32,767 nucleotides of DNA from Nitrospiraceae bacterium. GTDB lineage: Bacteria > Nitrospirota > Thermodesulfovibrionia > Thermodesulfovibrionales > Dissulfurispiraceae. The DNA lies in the NCBI GenBank assembly GCA_021371915.1, contig JAJFVG010000031.1, positions 1-32,767 on the forward strand, given 5' to 3'. The notes beneath the pieces were generated by a model, which did not search any database, was not told where the DNA came from, and saw only the letters and a list, made by a program, of their open reading frames with translations. This document shows positions 1-7,302 of this stretch, in pieces (within the stretch, counting starts at the first letter, position 1; every line of letters starts with the position of its first letter). The position numbers and the translations under genes are program-made.

Positions 1-46
1 TATATGTTTGAAGCCTTGAACGCTTTTTCCTGAACTCTTTAAGCAT
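1..46 (-). CDS. 5' end of an unidentified CDS, cut by the window edge
   Basis: An ATG at 46 is preceded on the minus strand by a strong Shine-Dalgarno sequence (AGGAGG, 4 bases upstream), and the frame stays open to base 1. The visible product is only MLKEFRKKRSRLQTY, a short basic N-terminus, too little to name a family. It lies 126 bases downstream of the SAM hydrolase gene, behind an AT-rich spacer with its own possible promoter, so it may be a separate transcription unit. Confidence 0.6.
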   Translation of the reverse strand, partial: MLKEFRKKRSRLQTY

Positions 47-95
47 ATATCCTCCTGCTTCAAATCTGATATAAACCCATATAATTCATATAAAC

Positions 96-141
96 ATATT
101 ACTATTTGATTATATGATAAGTCAAGTTGACATATGACAAC
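96..141 (-). promoter_or_regulatory. Possible sigma-70 promoter with adjacent dyad
   Basis: On the minus strand TTGACT (125-120) is followed after 18 bases by TAATAT (101-96), a plausible -35/-10 pair for the CDS starting at 46. Directly upstream at 126-141 lies gttgacatatgacaac, an imperfect palindrome with 7 of 8 positions paired, which could be an operator. The spacer is very AT-rich, so chance matches are likely and this is a weak call. No other gene is visible between 47 and 172. Confidence 0.3.
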
Positions 142-172
142 ATTTCAACACTGATTAAAATGACCTGGAGAG

Positions 173-994
173 TTATTTCTTAATGAGTTTAACAACAGAC
201 CCGATGCGCAGGTCAAACATCTTTGCAGCACTGTATTGGTTCACAAAAAATTCGAGACAGCCGGAACTGTTCACGAGGCACGAGAGGCTGCCCTCCTCTG
301 CCTCAGCATAACATTTCATCGGAACGACCGGTATATCATCCACAAGCACAGCGGAGATTGTTTCAAAGAACTCGCAGCCTTTGCACTTTATGTTGGATAT
401 TGCATTGCCAAAGCCGTCAACATACTCGATCTCGCCTGATATCACACCATTGTCTTCAAACGGAGCGTTGAAATCGATCATTATAGGGTCTGTTATCCTT
501 TTTCCCAGTTCTTTGATATCTAATCCATTGGCCAGGTGAGCAGCAACAGGACCGAACACATCTCTTCCGTAAAACGTGGAGCTGTCAAACGTAAGCACAT
601 ATTTTTTGTTTGTGATCTGATGCAGTGCTGGCCTTGCTGTTCGCGCAAGTATTTTGGAAAAAACGCCATTGTCCGGGCCGATAAAATAACTGCCTCCTGC
701 CTTGATCGCGATCGGCCTTCTTGATGAGCCGACACCAGGATCAACTACAACAACATGCACTGTGCCTTTTGGGAAATATGCTGAAGCTGAATCAATAACA
801 ATGGCTGCATGCCGTACTGCATGTCTTTCTATATGATGGGTTACATCAACGAGTCTTGAATCAGGAGATATGCTGAGTATTACGCCTTTCATCTCTGCTG
901 CAAAACAGTCTGAATGGCCGAAGTCTGTTGTGAGGGTGACTATGCCGGAGGGTTTCTGAACTGTCCTATGTTTTGAGACTTCCGATAATCTCAT
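173..994 (-). CDS. SAM hydrolase / SAM hydroxide adenosyltransferase family protein (DUF62)
   Basis: The 273-residue product matches the family once called DUF62, whose characterised members hydrolyse S-adenosylmethionine to adenosine and methionine; close relatives are SAM-dependent fluorinases and chlorinases. Visible motifs are TTDFG (22-26), VDPGVG (84-89), GPDNG (106-110), FYGRDVF (141-147) and DGFGN (193-197). The start at 994 overlaps the 3' end of pyrD by 29 bases. No later ATG, GTG or TTG precedes the core TTDFG motif, so this start is well supported, although it leaves about 17 extra residues before the usual family N-terminus and has no clear ribosome site. Translation is probably coupled to pyrD. 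Halogenase activity is not expected, as the general family form is hydrolytic, but substrate specificity cannot be settled by eye. Confidence 0.85.
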   Translation of the reverse strand: MRLSEVSKHRTVQKPSGIVTLTTDFGHSDCFAAEMKGVILSISPDSRLVDVTHHIERHAVRHAAIVIDSASAYFPKGTVHVVVVDPGVGSSRRPIAIKAGGSYFIGPDNGVFSKILARTARPALHQITNKKYVLTFDSSTFYGRDVFGPVAAHLANGLDIKELGKRITDPIMIDFNAPFEDNGVISGEIEYVDGFGNAISNIKCKGCEFFETISAVLVDDIPVVPMKCYAEAEEGSLSCLVNSSGCLEFFVNQYSAAKMFDLRIGSVVKLIKK

Positions 995-1877
995 TTATGT
1001 TTGCTATACCATGTTCCTTAAGATAATCTTCCATGCCGGATATTATCTCAATAACAGCCTGAGGGTTTATAAAGTTCGCAGTGCCTACGGATACGGCTGA
1101 TGCTCCTGCGATCATAAACTCCAGGGCGTCCTGAGCTGTCATGATGCCCCCCATTCCTATTATCGGGATCATCACGGCTTTATGAACCTCCCATACCATT
1201 CTCACTGCAATGGGCCGTATGGCAGGGCCGGAAAGCCCGCCGGTCACATTCGCCAGCTTTGACCTTCTGCTGTTTATATCTATGCACATGCCTGTAATGG
1301 TGTTAATCAGGGAGACTGCATCAGCACCGCAGTCCTCAGCAACCTTTGCCATAAGGCCTATGTCTGTAACATTCGGCGAGAGCTTTACTATAAGCGGCAG
1401 GTCAGTGGCCTTTCTTACTGCTGTGACCACATCCTTCATAACAGCCGGATCTGTGCCGAATACTATCCAGCCTGCTTTTTTGTTCGGGCAGGAAATGTTC
1501 ATCTCAAGACCATGCACTCCGCCGGCTTTGGTGAGGGCTTCAGCTGCCATAACATATTCATCAATGCTGTCGCCAAAGAAGTTGGCTATGACATTAAGCT
1601 TAAGGGTGCGCAGATACGGCAGTTTATCCTTTATAAAAGTCTCTACACCAATATTTTGCAGGCCGATGGCATTTAACATGCCGGCAGGCGTCTCAACCAA
1701 TCTGGGAGGAGGATTGCCCTGGCGCGGCGAATATGAAAGCCCCTTTACAACAATTGCGCCGAGTTTTTCTATATCAAAAAATTCAGAGTATTCCTGTCCG
1801 TATCCAAAAGTGCCTGATGCTGTCACAACAGGATTTGGGAGTTTAAGTCCGCCTATGTTAACAGCAAGATTCACCAT
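966..1877 (-). CDS. pyrD: Dihydroorotate dehydrogenase B, catalytic subunit
   Basis: The product is a 303-residue class 1B dihydroorotate dehydrogenase, an FMN-binding TIM barrel that oxidises dihydroorotate to orotate in de novo pyrimidine synthesis. Family signatures include TASGTFGYG (19-27), VVKG with the FMN-contact lysine (43-46), and NISCPN (127-132). Cys130 is the catalytic base that marks class 1 rather than class 2 (Ser) enzymes. IIGMGGI and ASAVSVGTA near the C-terminus form the phosphate-binding part of the barrel. The ATG at 1877 overlaps the pyrK stop by 7 bases. The pyrK neighbour shows that electrons go to NAD+ through the FAD/2Fe-2S subunit. Length and motifs are complete. 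Confidence 0.95.
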   Translation of the reverse strand: MVNLAVNIGGLKLPNPVVTASGTFGYGQEYSEFFDIEKLGAIVVKGLSYSPRQGNPPPRLVETPAGMLNAIGLQNIGVETFIKDKLPYLRTLKLNVIANFFGDSIDEYVMAAEALTKAGGVHGLEMNISCPNKKAGWIVFGTDPAVMKDVVTAVRKATDLPLIVKLSPNVTDIGLMAKVAEDCGADAVSLINTITGMCIDINSRRSKLANVTGGLSGPAIRPIAVRMVWEVHKAVMIPIIGMGGIMTAQDALEFMIAGASAVSVGTANFINPQAVIEIISGMEDYLKEHGIANINEIIGSLKT

Positions 1878-2635
1878 TGTATTTCATCCATCGAAAAAAC
1901 AGGCCCCTCTTTGCAGACCCGCTTGTATTCATTAATGCCTTTTACAACACACCCAAGACATGCGCCAACGCCGCACGCCATATTTTCCTCGAGTGACACA
2001 TAACAGTTTACGCCTTTTCCAGCCAGTCTGGTATTCAGCGCCTTTAACATCGGATTTGGTCCGCAGGCATAAACATGCAGGCCTTTTAACATTGAATCAG
2101 TCACGCAAATCGCATCCGCGCATGCATCTGTAACAAGTCCGCCCACACCGCATGAGCAGTCCTGGGTCACAAGAGTAAGCTCCTTTGAGAGGGACCTGAT
2201 GTTATCCACAAGCACAAGCTCTTCTTTTGTCTTTGCTCCGTAAAAGAAGTGCGCCCTGCCTTTGTATTTTTCGATCAGATTGTAGAGTGATGCAACACCA
2301 ACGCCTCCGGCCACTGCAACAAAATCACCCTCAGGCTCAGGATAACTGCTGCCGAGCGGGCCGATAACATCAATCACATCTCCGGTATTGAGCCTGCTCA
2401 GTATCTGTGTTGCCTTGCCGCGTATTCTGAAGAGAAAACTGAGAGTGTCATCCGTTGATCTGAATATGCTGAAAGGCCTCTTGAGCAGTGGATCATAGCA
2501 GCTTATTGACTGAAGCATATAAAACTGGCCTGGCAGAGGAGTGTCATGGCTGCCCTGCGGTTTTATATCGAGTATGCAGAAGTCTGCGTTAAGCAGTTTA
2601 ACTCCTGTTATCTCTGCCTTAAAGAATCTGCTCAA
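1871..2635 (-). CDS. pyrK: Dihydroorotate dehydrogenase B, electron transfer subunit
   Basis: The 254-residue protein is the ferredoxin-reductase-like partner of PyrD. RPFS (53-56) is the FAD-binding motif, GGVGVASL (110-117) the nucleotide-binding loop, and four cysteines (221, 226, 229, 241) in a C-terminal cluster bind the 2Fe-2S centre. It passes electrons from PyrD-bound FMN to NAD+. The start codon is TTG at 2635, chosen because AGGAGA sits 6 to 7 bases upstream and the next in-frame ATG would remove the N-terminal barrel. It overlaps the greA 3' end by 17 bases, which suggests translational coupling. Confidence 0.93.
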   Translation of the reverse strand: MSRFFKAEITGVKLLNADFCILDIKPQGSHDTPLPGQFYMLQSISCYDPLLKRPFSIFRSTDDTLSFLFRIRGKATQILSRLNTGDVIDVIGPLGSSYPEPEGDFVAVAGGVGVASLYNLIEKYKGRAHFFYGAKTKEELVLVDNIRSLSKELTLVTQDCSCGVGGLVTDACADAICVTDSMLKGLHVYACGPNPMLKALNTRLAGKGVNCYVSLEENMACGVGACLGCVVKGINEYKRVCKEGPVFSMDEIQW

Positions 2636-3101
2636 AGGTTATCTCCTGTATTTCATACTCTATGGTTCTTGCCGGAGCCTTTACACTTGCAGTGTCGCCC
2701 ACCTCTTTGCCGATAAGCGCCTTGCCTACCGGAGAGGATATTGATATTTTACCTGCCTTCACATCTGCCTCGTCAGGGCCGACAAGCACAAACTCAAACT
2801 CCTCTTCAGCGCCGATATCATAGACTTTAACCTTTGCGCCAAACGCAACCCGCGACATATTCAGCCGTGCCGGATCTATAACATCAGCAAGAGATATCTT
2901 CGACTGGAGTTCCTGTATTCTGCCCTCTATGAAAGACTGCCTCTCGCGGGCAGCATGATACTCCGCATTTTCAGACAGGTCGCCGTGCGCTCTGGCTTCG
3001 GCAATGTCCTGTATATTTTTCGGCCGCTCCACCTTGAGCAGCCTGTCGAGTTCTTCCTTGAGTTTCTGGTAACCGTCCGGGGTCATTGGCACACGCTTCA
3101 T
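2619..3101 (-). CDS. greA: Transcription elongation factor GreA
   Basis: The 160-residue product has full GreA length. The N-terminal coiled-coil finger carries the conserved tip region HGDLSENAEYHAA (39-51), whose acidic residues enter the RNA polymerase secondary channel and promote transcript cleavage in backtracked complexes. The C-terminal FKBP-like domain ends in SISSPVGKALIGK and the following beta strands. The ATG at 3101 has AAGGAG upstream, though about 12 bases away. It is the first gene of a greA-pyrK-pyrD-SAM hydrolase block that appears to be separate from the flagellar operon upstream. Confidence 0.95.
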   Translation of the reverse strand: MKRVPMTPDGYQKLKEELDRLLKVERPKNIQDIAEARAHGDLSENAEYHAARERQSFIEGRIQELQSKISLADVIDPARLNMSRVAFGAKVKVYDIGAEEEFEFVLVGPDEADVKAGKISISSPVGKALIGKEVGDTASVKAPARTIEYEIQEITFEQIL

Positions 3102-3132
3102 CTAAAGATATGTCTCCTTGATTTTTATTTTT

Positions 3133-3161
3133 AAAATAACATGTCACTCTCTTTTTTTCAA
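3133..3161 (-). promoter_or_regulatory. Candidate sigma-70 promoter for greA
   Basis: Minus-strand TTGAAA (3161-3156, 5 of 6 to TTGACA) and TATTTT (3138-3133, 4 of 6 to TATAAT) are separated by exactly 17 bases. Transcription would begin near 3126, about 25 bases before the greA start. The tract is A/T rich, so the match is only suggestive. Confidence 0.4.
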
Positions 3162-3175
3162 AGATTGAAAAAAAG
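3151..3175. terminator. A/T-rich perfect inverted repeat between fliW and greA
   Basis: CTTTTTTTCAA (3151-3161) and TTGAAAAAAAG (3165-3175) pair perfectly over 11 bases around a 3-base loop. Because the stem is itself T-rich and A-rich, it could act as a weak intrinsic terminator closing the fliW end of the flagellar operon. It lacks a GC core, and its left arm overlaps the candidate greA -35 box, so an operator role is equally possible. Confidence 0.3.
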
Positions 3176-3204
3176 ATTTTTACTGATGAGTGCTACTTGA
3201 TCTG

Positions 3205-3627
3205 CTATTTTTTGTTTACAGCAGGCACCGGAGTTTTGAATGACAGCCTTTCATCATCAACAATGAGCTGGGCCGCCATACGGGATTTTGTATTTACAAG
3301 AATCGGCGCTCTCAGATTTGCTGAAAGAACACTGTCGGAAACAGACAGAATGACAAAAACGAGCGCCTCTGAGCTGTCGGTTATATTCAGGAATTTGAGC
3401 ACATCATCGCTCAGTTTGAGACTATAGGCCGGGAACAGCTGAAATGGATCTGATATGATAAAAGCCACTTCAGGATTCTCCGTGGACTGGAGCCAGCTGA
3501 CAGGATCCTTGTACTCGAGAATCACAAACTTTGTAAGGTCGCTGAAGCCCGGTATGCCTGACGCAAAATCAAGCAGCTTGTCTTCACCTATCTCAATCTC
3601 ACCGAACCTTGTTGTCTGTATTTTCAT
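3205..3627 (-). CDS. fliW: Flagellar assembly factor FliW
   Basis: The 140-residue protein has the FliW pattern: an N-terminal TTRFGEIEI strand, then GIPGF (24-28), and a central FIISDPFQLFPAYSL segment. In Bacillus and Campylobacter FliW binds both flagellin and CsrA; when flagellin is exported, FliW sequesters CsrA and relieves repression of flagellin translation. Its position 11 bases after csrA is the classic arrangement. The ATG at 3627 has AGGGGA upstream. It is the last gene of the flg operon here. The flagellin gene itself is not in the window. Confidence 0.93.
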   Translation of the reverse strand: MKIQTTRFGEIEIGEDKLLDFASGIPGFSDLTKFVILEYKDPVSWLQSTENPEVAFIISDPFQLFPAYSLKLSDDVLKFLNITDSSEALVFVILSVSDSVLSANLRAPILVNTKSRMAAQLIVDDERLSFKTPVPAVNKK

Positions 3628-3638
3628 TTGCTCCCCTG

Positions 3639-3866
3639 TCAGTCTTCTTTTATTTCGAGAAAGTCTTTCAGTTTTTCAATATCAAGCTGCGATGCTTCCT
3701 TGTTGAGCTGTTTTAGTTTTTCGTAAAGCTCTTCACGATACACAGGCATCTCTTTTGGAGCTTCAATGCCAAGCCTCACAAAGTTCTGTCCGATCTCGAC
3801 AATTTTGATCCTGATGTCATCGCCGATATTTATAAGCTGTCCCTGCTTCCTGGTAAGTACGAGCAT
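3639..3866 (-). CDS. csrA: Carbon storage regulator CsrA, translational repressor
   Basis: This 75-residue RNA-binding protein starts MLVLTRKQGQ and keeps the conserved IRIKIVEI and VRLGIEAPKEMPVYREELY blocks, the second containing the RNA-contacting loop. CsrA dimers bind GGA motifs in leaders and block ribosome access. Its C-terminal extension is longer than in the enterobacterial protein and resembles the FliW-regulated type, in which FliW binds this tail. The start at 3866 lies 7 bases after the flgL stop with only a weak ribosome site, so coupling to flgL is likely. Confidence 0.95.
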   Translation of the reverse strand: MLVLTRKQGQLINIGDDIRIKIVEIGQNFVRLGIEAPKEMPVYREELYEKLKQLNKEASQLDIEKLKDFLEIKED

Positions 3867-3873
3867 TTCAGTC

Positions 3874-4797
3874 TCAGCCCAGGAAGCTGAAAAGATTGGT
3901 TGACAAAAATTGTGTTGTAACCTGTCTCAGCCCCTCCAAAGATGTCTGGCGCTGAGCTATCTGGGTCACAAGAGTTGCCACATCAGCGCTCTGGTCAGTT
4001 GACAGATATTTGGTAACATTAAATTGTCTGTCATCAAGAAAATCAGCAATATTTGTAACCTTGTTGAGCTTTGCGCCCACTTCACCCATTTTCTGCGACA
4101 GCACATCTGACACACCGTCGATATACCCGATCGAATCCTGAAGATTCTGCGTGGTTGCATTTGGATCAGCCAGTGTCTGTTTGAGATAGTTCAATGCCTT
4201 CAGCACATACTGGCCGTTGGCAGCATTTGTATTGATGTTTGCTGGCAGTGCTGTTGAATCGTTAAAAAGCTCATTCGCGGGCATGTTAAGGCTGATATCT
4301 ATATTGTCGCCTATATTGATTTTTACGCTATTGGAGTCTGTTGCAAAAGCCCCTGTAGAATCAATCGGCGCTGTGTTTGACTGATAACCCGCAAATATAT
4401 ACCTGTTGCCCACCCTGGTGTTTGCCAGACCTATGGCTTCCTGCAAAATAACATCAGCCTCCTGAGCCATTATCGCGCGTGATTGTGCTGTTTCAGTGCC
4501 TGATGCTCCCTTGACAGCCAGTTCTTTGGCCCTTGACAGAACACTCGAAAGCGTAGTCAATGTTGAATCCATTGTTTCAAGGCTGTCTTTTGCAGTATTG
4601 ATGCCTCTTTTATACTGGGTGATCTGTGAGGTTTCCGTCTTGTAGCCAATAATCCTCGACATTGCCAGAGGATCATCGGAAGGCTTGTTTACTCTTTTCC
4701 CCGACGATATCTGTTCACTTGCATCAACAATCGCCTGAAGATTGGTATTCATACCGGCCAGAAAATTGTCATAAAACATCCTTGTCGTGATACGCAT
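3874..4797 (-). CDS. flgL: Flagellar hook-filament junction protein FlgL (HAP3)
   Basis: The 307-residue protein shows flagellin-like ends. The N-terminus is MRITTRMFYDNFLAGM, followed by SSGKRVNKPSDDPLAM (32-47), the signature of FlgL and flagellins. The C-terminus is a coiled-coil helix ending LSTNLFSFLG. It forms the second ring of the junction between hook and filament and is exported by the flagellar type III system with FlgN as chaperone. GGAGG precedes the ATG at 4797, 3 bases after flgK. Its place after flgK and its length separate it from a true flagellin. Confidence 0.93.
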   Translation of the reverse strand: MRITTRMFYDNFLAGMNTNLQAIVDASEQISSGKRVNKPSDDPLAMSRIIGYKTETSQITQYKRGINTAKDSLETMDSTLTTLSSVLSRAKELAVKGASGTETAQSRAIMAQEADVILQEAIGLANTRVGNRYIFAGYQSNTAPIDSTGAFATDSNSVKINIGDNIDISLNMPANELFNDSTALPANINTNAANGQYVLKALNYLKQTLADPNATTQNLQDSIGYIDGVSDVLSQKMGEVGAKLNKVTNIADFLDDRQFNVTKYLSTDQSADVATLVTQIAQRQTSLEGLRQVTTQFLSTNLFSFLG

Positions 4798-4800
4798 ACA

Positions 4801-6519
4801 TTACCTCCCTGTCATGCCTAATAAAGTCTGAAAAAGTTCATCAGCTACCGTGATCATCTTTGCAGCAGCCTCATACGACCTTTGATAATTGAGCAGCTTG
4901 GCTGCCTCTTCATCAAGACTTACGCCAGAGACATCCTGTCTTCTCGTCTCCAGCTCTTTTACGAGTCCATTCTGGAATTTAAGATTGCCGGCAGATGCAG
5001 CTGAGTCTGTGCCGACCGCTGTAACTATAGAGGTGTAAAAATCTGTTATTGTACTGCCCTCCATAAAGGTCTGGCTAAAAAGTCCTGCAATCGTTTTGGC
5101 ATTGGTATTGTCGCCGGGCAGAAGCGCTGAGTTTGTAGCCGCGGCTATTTTGTTAGGGTTTATGAGTGCAACACCCATTTCTGATGCAGCATTTGCACTG
5201 ATAGAAACATTGAAAGAACCGCTCGTGTCAGCAGCCAGGTTTGCCTGATCACCGTCTACCCTTACCTGTATTCCATTAAATGTAAGGGTTCTGAAGTCAG
5301 GAGTTGTTGATGTATCAGCGTTCAAAGCAACAGATGCAGCCGGTATGTCACTCCATGTTGTTCCATCATCGGATGATTCCCTCACCCGCCAGTATACTCC
5401 TGATGCGCCCTCCTGCTGGTAACCTGCGCCTCCGGTGGTGTTGTAATCTACCTGATATATCTTTCCGGTATTCTGTCCGTATATTGTAGTAGAATCTATC
5501 TTTACAGAAGACATCGCGCCGCTGGCTGAACTGTCTCCTATTGTGTACAGGTTGTTGAAAAAATTATTATTGGTGGATGAGTCAAGGCCATAGCCCTGCC
5601 TGTGATAGTAATTAACCTGATCCGTAATATTTATAGCCATGGCATTAAGCTTGGTCAGATAATTAGGTATAACCGTATCGCGCATCTGCAGATTTGCCTT
5701 GAGCTGGCCGCTGGTTATCGTGCTGGTTATATCAGAGTCGCCTGTAGGCAGCTCAACAGATACCCGCATGGAGCCTGATCCGGCAAGTTCAACCTTTATA
5801 TCATAGACCTTGCCCCCGTCAACAAGCGGCGTGCCTCCTATCAACACAGCATACCTGCCTGAATTGTCTTCGTAAGATGTAACATTCATTATTTTATTCA
5901 ACTGTTCGAGCGTATAGTCTCTCTGATCCTTAAGATCAAGCGCTCCTGGAGATGCTGCTATCTTTTCATTAAGGTCGTTCAACTGGCTCAGATATGTATT
6001 TGCCGTATCAACCAATTCCTTGGTGCTTTTTAATATTTCGCTCCTCTGGTTTGTGAGCGTGTTTGAAGCCTGGTTTATCCTGACTGTCATGGTCTCTGCC
6101 TGCTGTAGCAGCTGTGCCCTCTGGGCATACCCGTCCGGATATTGCGACACCTCATCCCATGCATTGAAAAATGAATTGATCGAAGGCGAGATGCCGTAAT
6201 CAGAAGACTCGTTAAATACATCTTCAAGCTGTGTTATAAGATTATTGTATGTGTCATAGTAAGAAAGCAGTGAAGATTCGTTTCTCATCTGCAAGTTTAC
6301 AAATGACGAGTACATCCTCTGAATATCAGAAATTCTGACTCCTCTGCCTGACAATCCTACTCGTGAAAACACACCAGAGGGTATATTCTCAAGTACAACC
6401 TCCTGCCTTGAATAGCCAGGCGTGGATGCATTTGCGATATTGTTCCCTACTGTATCGAGCGCCCTCCTTGTGGTAAGAAGTGCTGTCTTTCCGATGTCAA
6501 ACAGTCCTGAAATAGCCAT
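4801..6519 (-). CDS. flgK: Flagellar hook-associated protein FlgK (HAP1)
   Basis: The 572-residue HAP1 protein carries the axial-protein N-terminal motif ALDTVGNNIANASTPGYSRQ (20-39) and a C-terminal heptad region, EEAAKLLNYQRSYEAAAKM. Both ends form the D0/D1 coiled coils that pack against the hook. The middle (about 340-470) is a Ser/Thr/Gly-rich variable domain exposed on the surface, with little expected conservation. GGAGG lies upstream of the ATG at 6519, and the gene directly abuts flgN at 6520. FlgK is the first junction ring on the hook and an export client of FlgN. Confidence 0.95.
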   Translation of the reverse strand: MAISGLFDIGKTALLTTRRALDTVGNNIANASTPGYSRQEVVLENIPSGVFSRVGLSGRGVRISDIQRMYSSFVNLQMRNESSLLSYYDTYNNLITQLEDVFNESSDYGISPSINSFFNAWDEVSQYPDGYAQRAQLLQQAETMTVRINQASNTLTNQRSEILKSTKELVDTANTYLSQLNDLNEKIAASPGALDLKDQRDYTLEQLNKIMNVTSYEDNSGRYAVLIGGTPLVDGGKVYDIKVELAGSGSMRVSVELPTGDSDITSTITSGQLKANLQMRDTVIPNYLTKLNAMAINITDQVNYYHRQGYGLDSSTNNNFFNNLYTIGDSSASGAMSSVKIDSTTIYGQNTGKIYQVDYNTTGGAGYQQEGASGVYWRVRESSDDGTTWSDIPAASVALNADTSTTPDFRTLTFNGIQVRVDGDQANLAADTSGSFNVSISANAASEMGVALINPNKIAAATNSALLPGDNTNAKTIAGLFSQTFMEGSTITDFYTSIVTAVGTDSAASAGNLKFQNGLVKELETRRQDVSGVSLDEEAAKLLNYQRSYEAAAKMITVADELFQTLLGMTGR

Positions 6520-6957
6520 CTAAGCCTCCACTGACAGTCCTGCGCTGCCTGTCACATTGAAGCCAGCCAGAAAAGAGGCTGAGCCCTGCAGATGAAAAAG
6601 CGTACGTTTGATCAGTCTGCCGTTAAGCTTATTGAGCTCGGTCATGTCAGATACAACCCTGGCAAATTTTTCAGCCAGCACTGAGAAACTGCTCTTGTAT
6701 TGCGGCTCAGACACCTCTGCAAGATATGAAATAGTCTTGTTCGGATGGCCGAGCTGGCTCAGCAATGACTCGCGTTTGTGATCCGACTCTTTAAGCCTGT
6801 TAGTAACATTCATCTTTTTATTCATTAGTTCCTCAATCGCTGTTGCATTAAGCGACAGAATAACCTCCTGCTCTTTTCCGAGCAGCTCAAGCATTTCATT
6901 GCAGAGAACGAACTCATGCTCCAAAACAGAGAGAAGTTCGTCATACAATTGAGTCAA
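6520..6957 (-). CDS. flgN: FlgN-type export chaperone for FlgK and FlgL
   Basis: The 145-residue, mostly helical protein begins with a LYDELLSVLEHEF helix typical of FlgN. It has a middle segment of long amphipathic helices and sits immediately before its expected clients flgK and flgL. FlgN-family chaperones bind the C-terminal helices of the hook-associated proteins and deliver them to FlhA. The start is TTG at 6957, supported by AAGGAGG 6 bases upstream inside flgM, giving a 17-base overlap. Sequence conservation in this family is low, so the call rests partly on context. Confidence 0.82.
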   Translation of the reverse strand: MTQLYDELLSVLEHEFVLCNEMLELLGKEQEVILSLNATAIEELMNKKMNVTNRLKESDHKRESLLSQLGHPNKTISYLAEVSEPQYKSSFSVLAEKFARVVSDMTELNKLNGRLIKRTLFHLQGSASFLAGFNVTGSAGLSVEA

Positions 6958-7243
6958 TCAAGGCCTCCTTGATAAACTTGCCTGCCACAGCTTCACCTTT
7001 AACATTATATGTGTTTGTGCTTATGGCATTTTTCACTTCATTAACCTTGTCTGTCCTGACATCAGGGATGTTATTGACCTCTGTCCTGAGCCTGGATATC
7101 TCCTTTGCGCGATCCGAAACAGTAACCTGATCTTCTCTTCGCACTGCCTCAGCCTGCTGCGGCTGCTGAGCCTTTACTGCTGACTTGTCAGGGTTCTGAA
7201 AGTTGGGATCCTGAACATTTGATACGGCATCTGTGATCTTCAT
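6941..7243 (-). CDS. flgM: Anti-sigma-28 factor FlgM
   Basis: The 100-residue protein has a disordered, Gln/Ala-rich N-terminal half suited to export. The FlgM domain follows, with VTVSDRAKEISRLR (41-54), the spaced helix VRTDKVNEVKNAI (62-74) and GEAVAGKFIKEAL near the C-terminus. FlgM holds FliA inactive until the hook-basal body is complete and FlgM is exported. GGAGG precedes the ATG at 7243. A predicted sigma-28 promoter lies just upstream, so it would be produced both with the flg operon and in a feedback loop from FliA. Confidence 0.92.
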   Translation of the reverse strand: MKITDAVSNVQDPNFQNPDKSAVKAQQPQQAEAVRREDQVTVSDRAKEISRLRTEVNNIPDVRTDKVNEVKNAISTNTYNVKGEAVAGKFIKEALIDSIV

Positions 7244-7255
7244 CTCTGTACCTCC

Positions 7256-7276
7256 ATATAATAGAATCTATTATAT
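7256..7276. promoter_or_regulatory. 21-base palindrome over the predicted flgM transcription start
   Basis: The two 10-base arms (7256-7265 and 7267-7276) are perfect reverse complements around a single central base. The dyad runs from the last base of the predicted -10 box to just before the flgM ribosome site. It could be a repressor or activator site, or it could fold in the leader. All but two of the paired positions are A/T, so some chance similarity must be allowed for. Confidence 0.4.
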
Positions 7277-7302
7277 TATCGTGGATGCGTTCAAAAAATT
7301 AA
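7276..7302 (-). promoter_or_regulatory. Predicted sigma-28 (FliA) promoter for flgM
   Basis: On the minus strand TTAATTTT (7302-7295) and CACGATAA (7283-7276) are separated by 11 bases. Each box matches 6 of 8 positions of the enterobacterial FliA consensus TAAAGTTT-N11-GCCGATAA, including the key CGATAA core. The -35 box begins at the flgJ stop codon. Transcription would start near 7268, leaving a leader of about 25 bases. A FliA-driven flgM promoter is known from other bacteria. Confidence 0.62.

Noticed and set aside
1210-1935. Long plus-strand reading frame (241 codons) over pyrD and pyrK
   Set aside because: It lies opposite well-conserved pyrD/pyrK coding sequence, shows no domain and is a frame shadow. 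The same holds for other long plus-strand frames such as 13886-14605, 17742-18683, 21687-22532 and 25337-25867.
7256-7276. Palindrome as an intrinsic terminator of the flgJ transcript
   Set aside because: It is almost pure A/T, has no following T-tract on the minus strand and would cut the operon just before flgM. An operator or leader element fits better.
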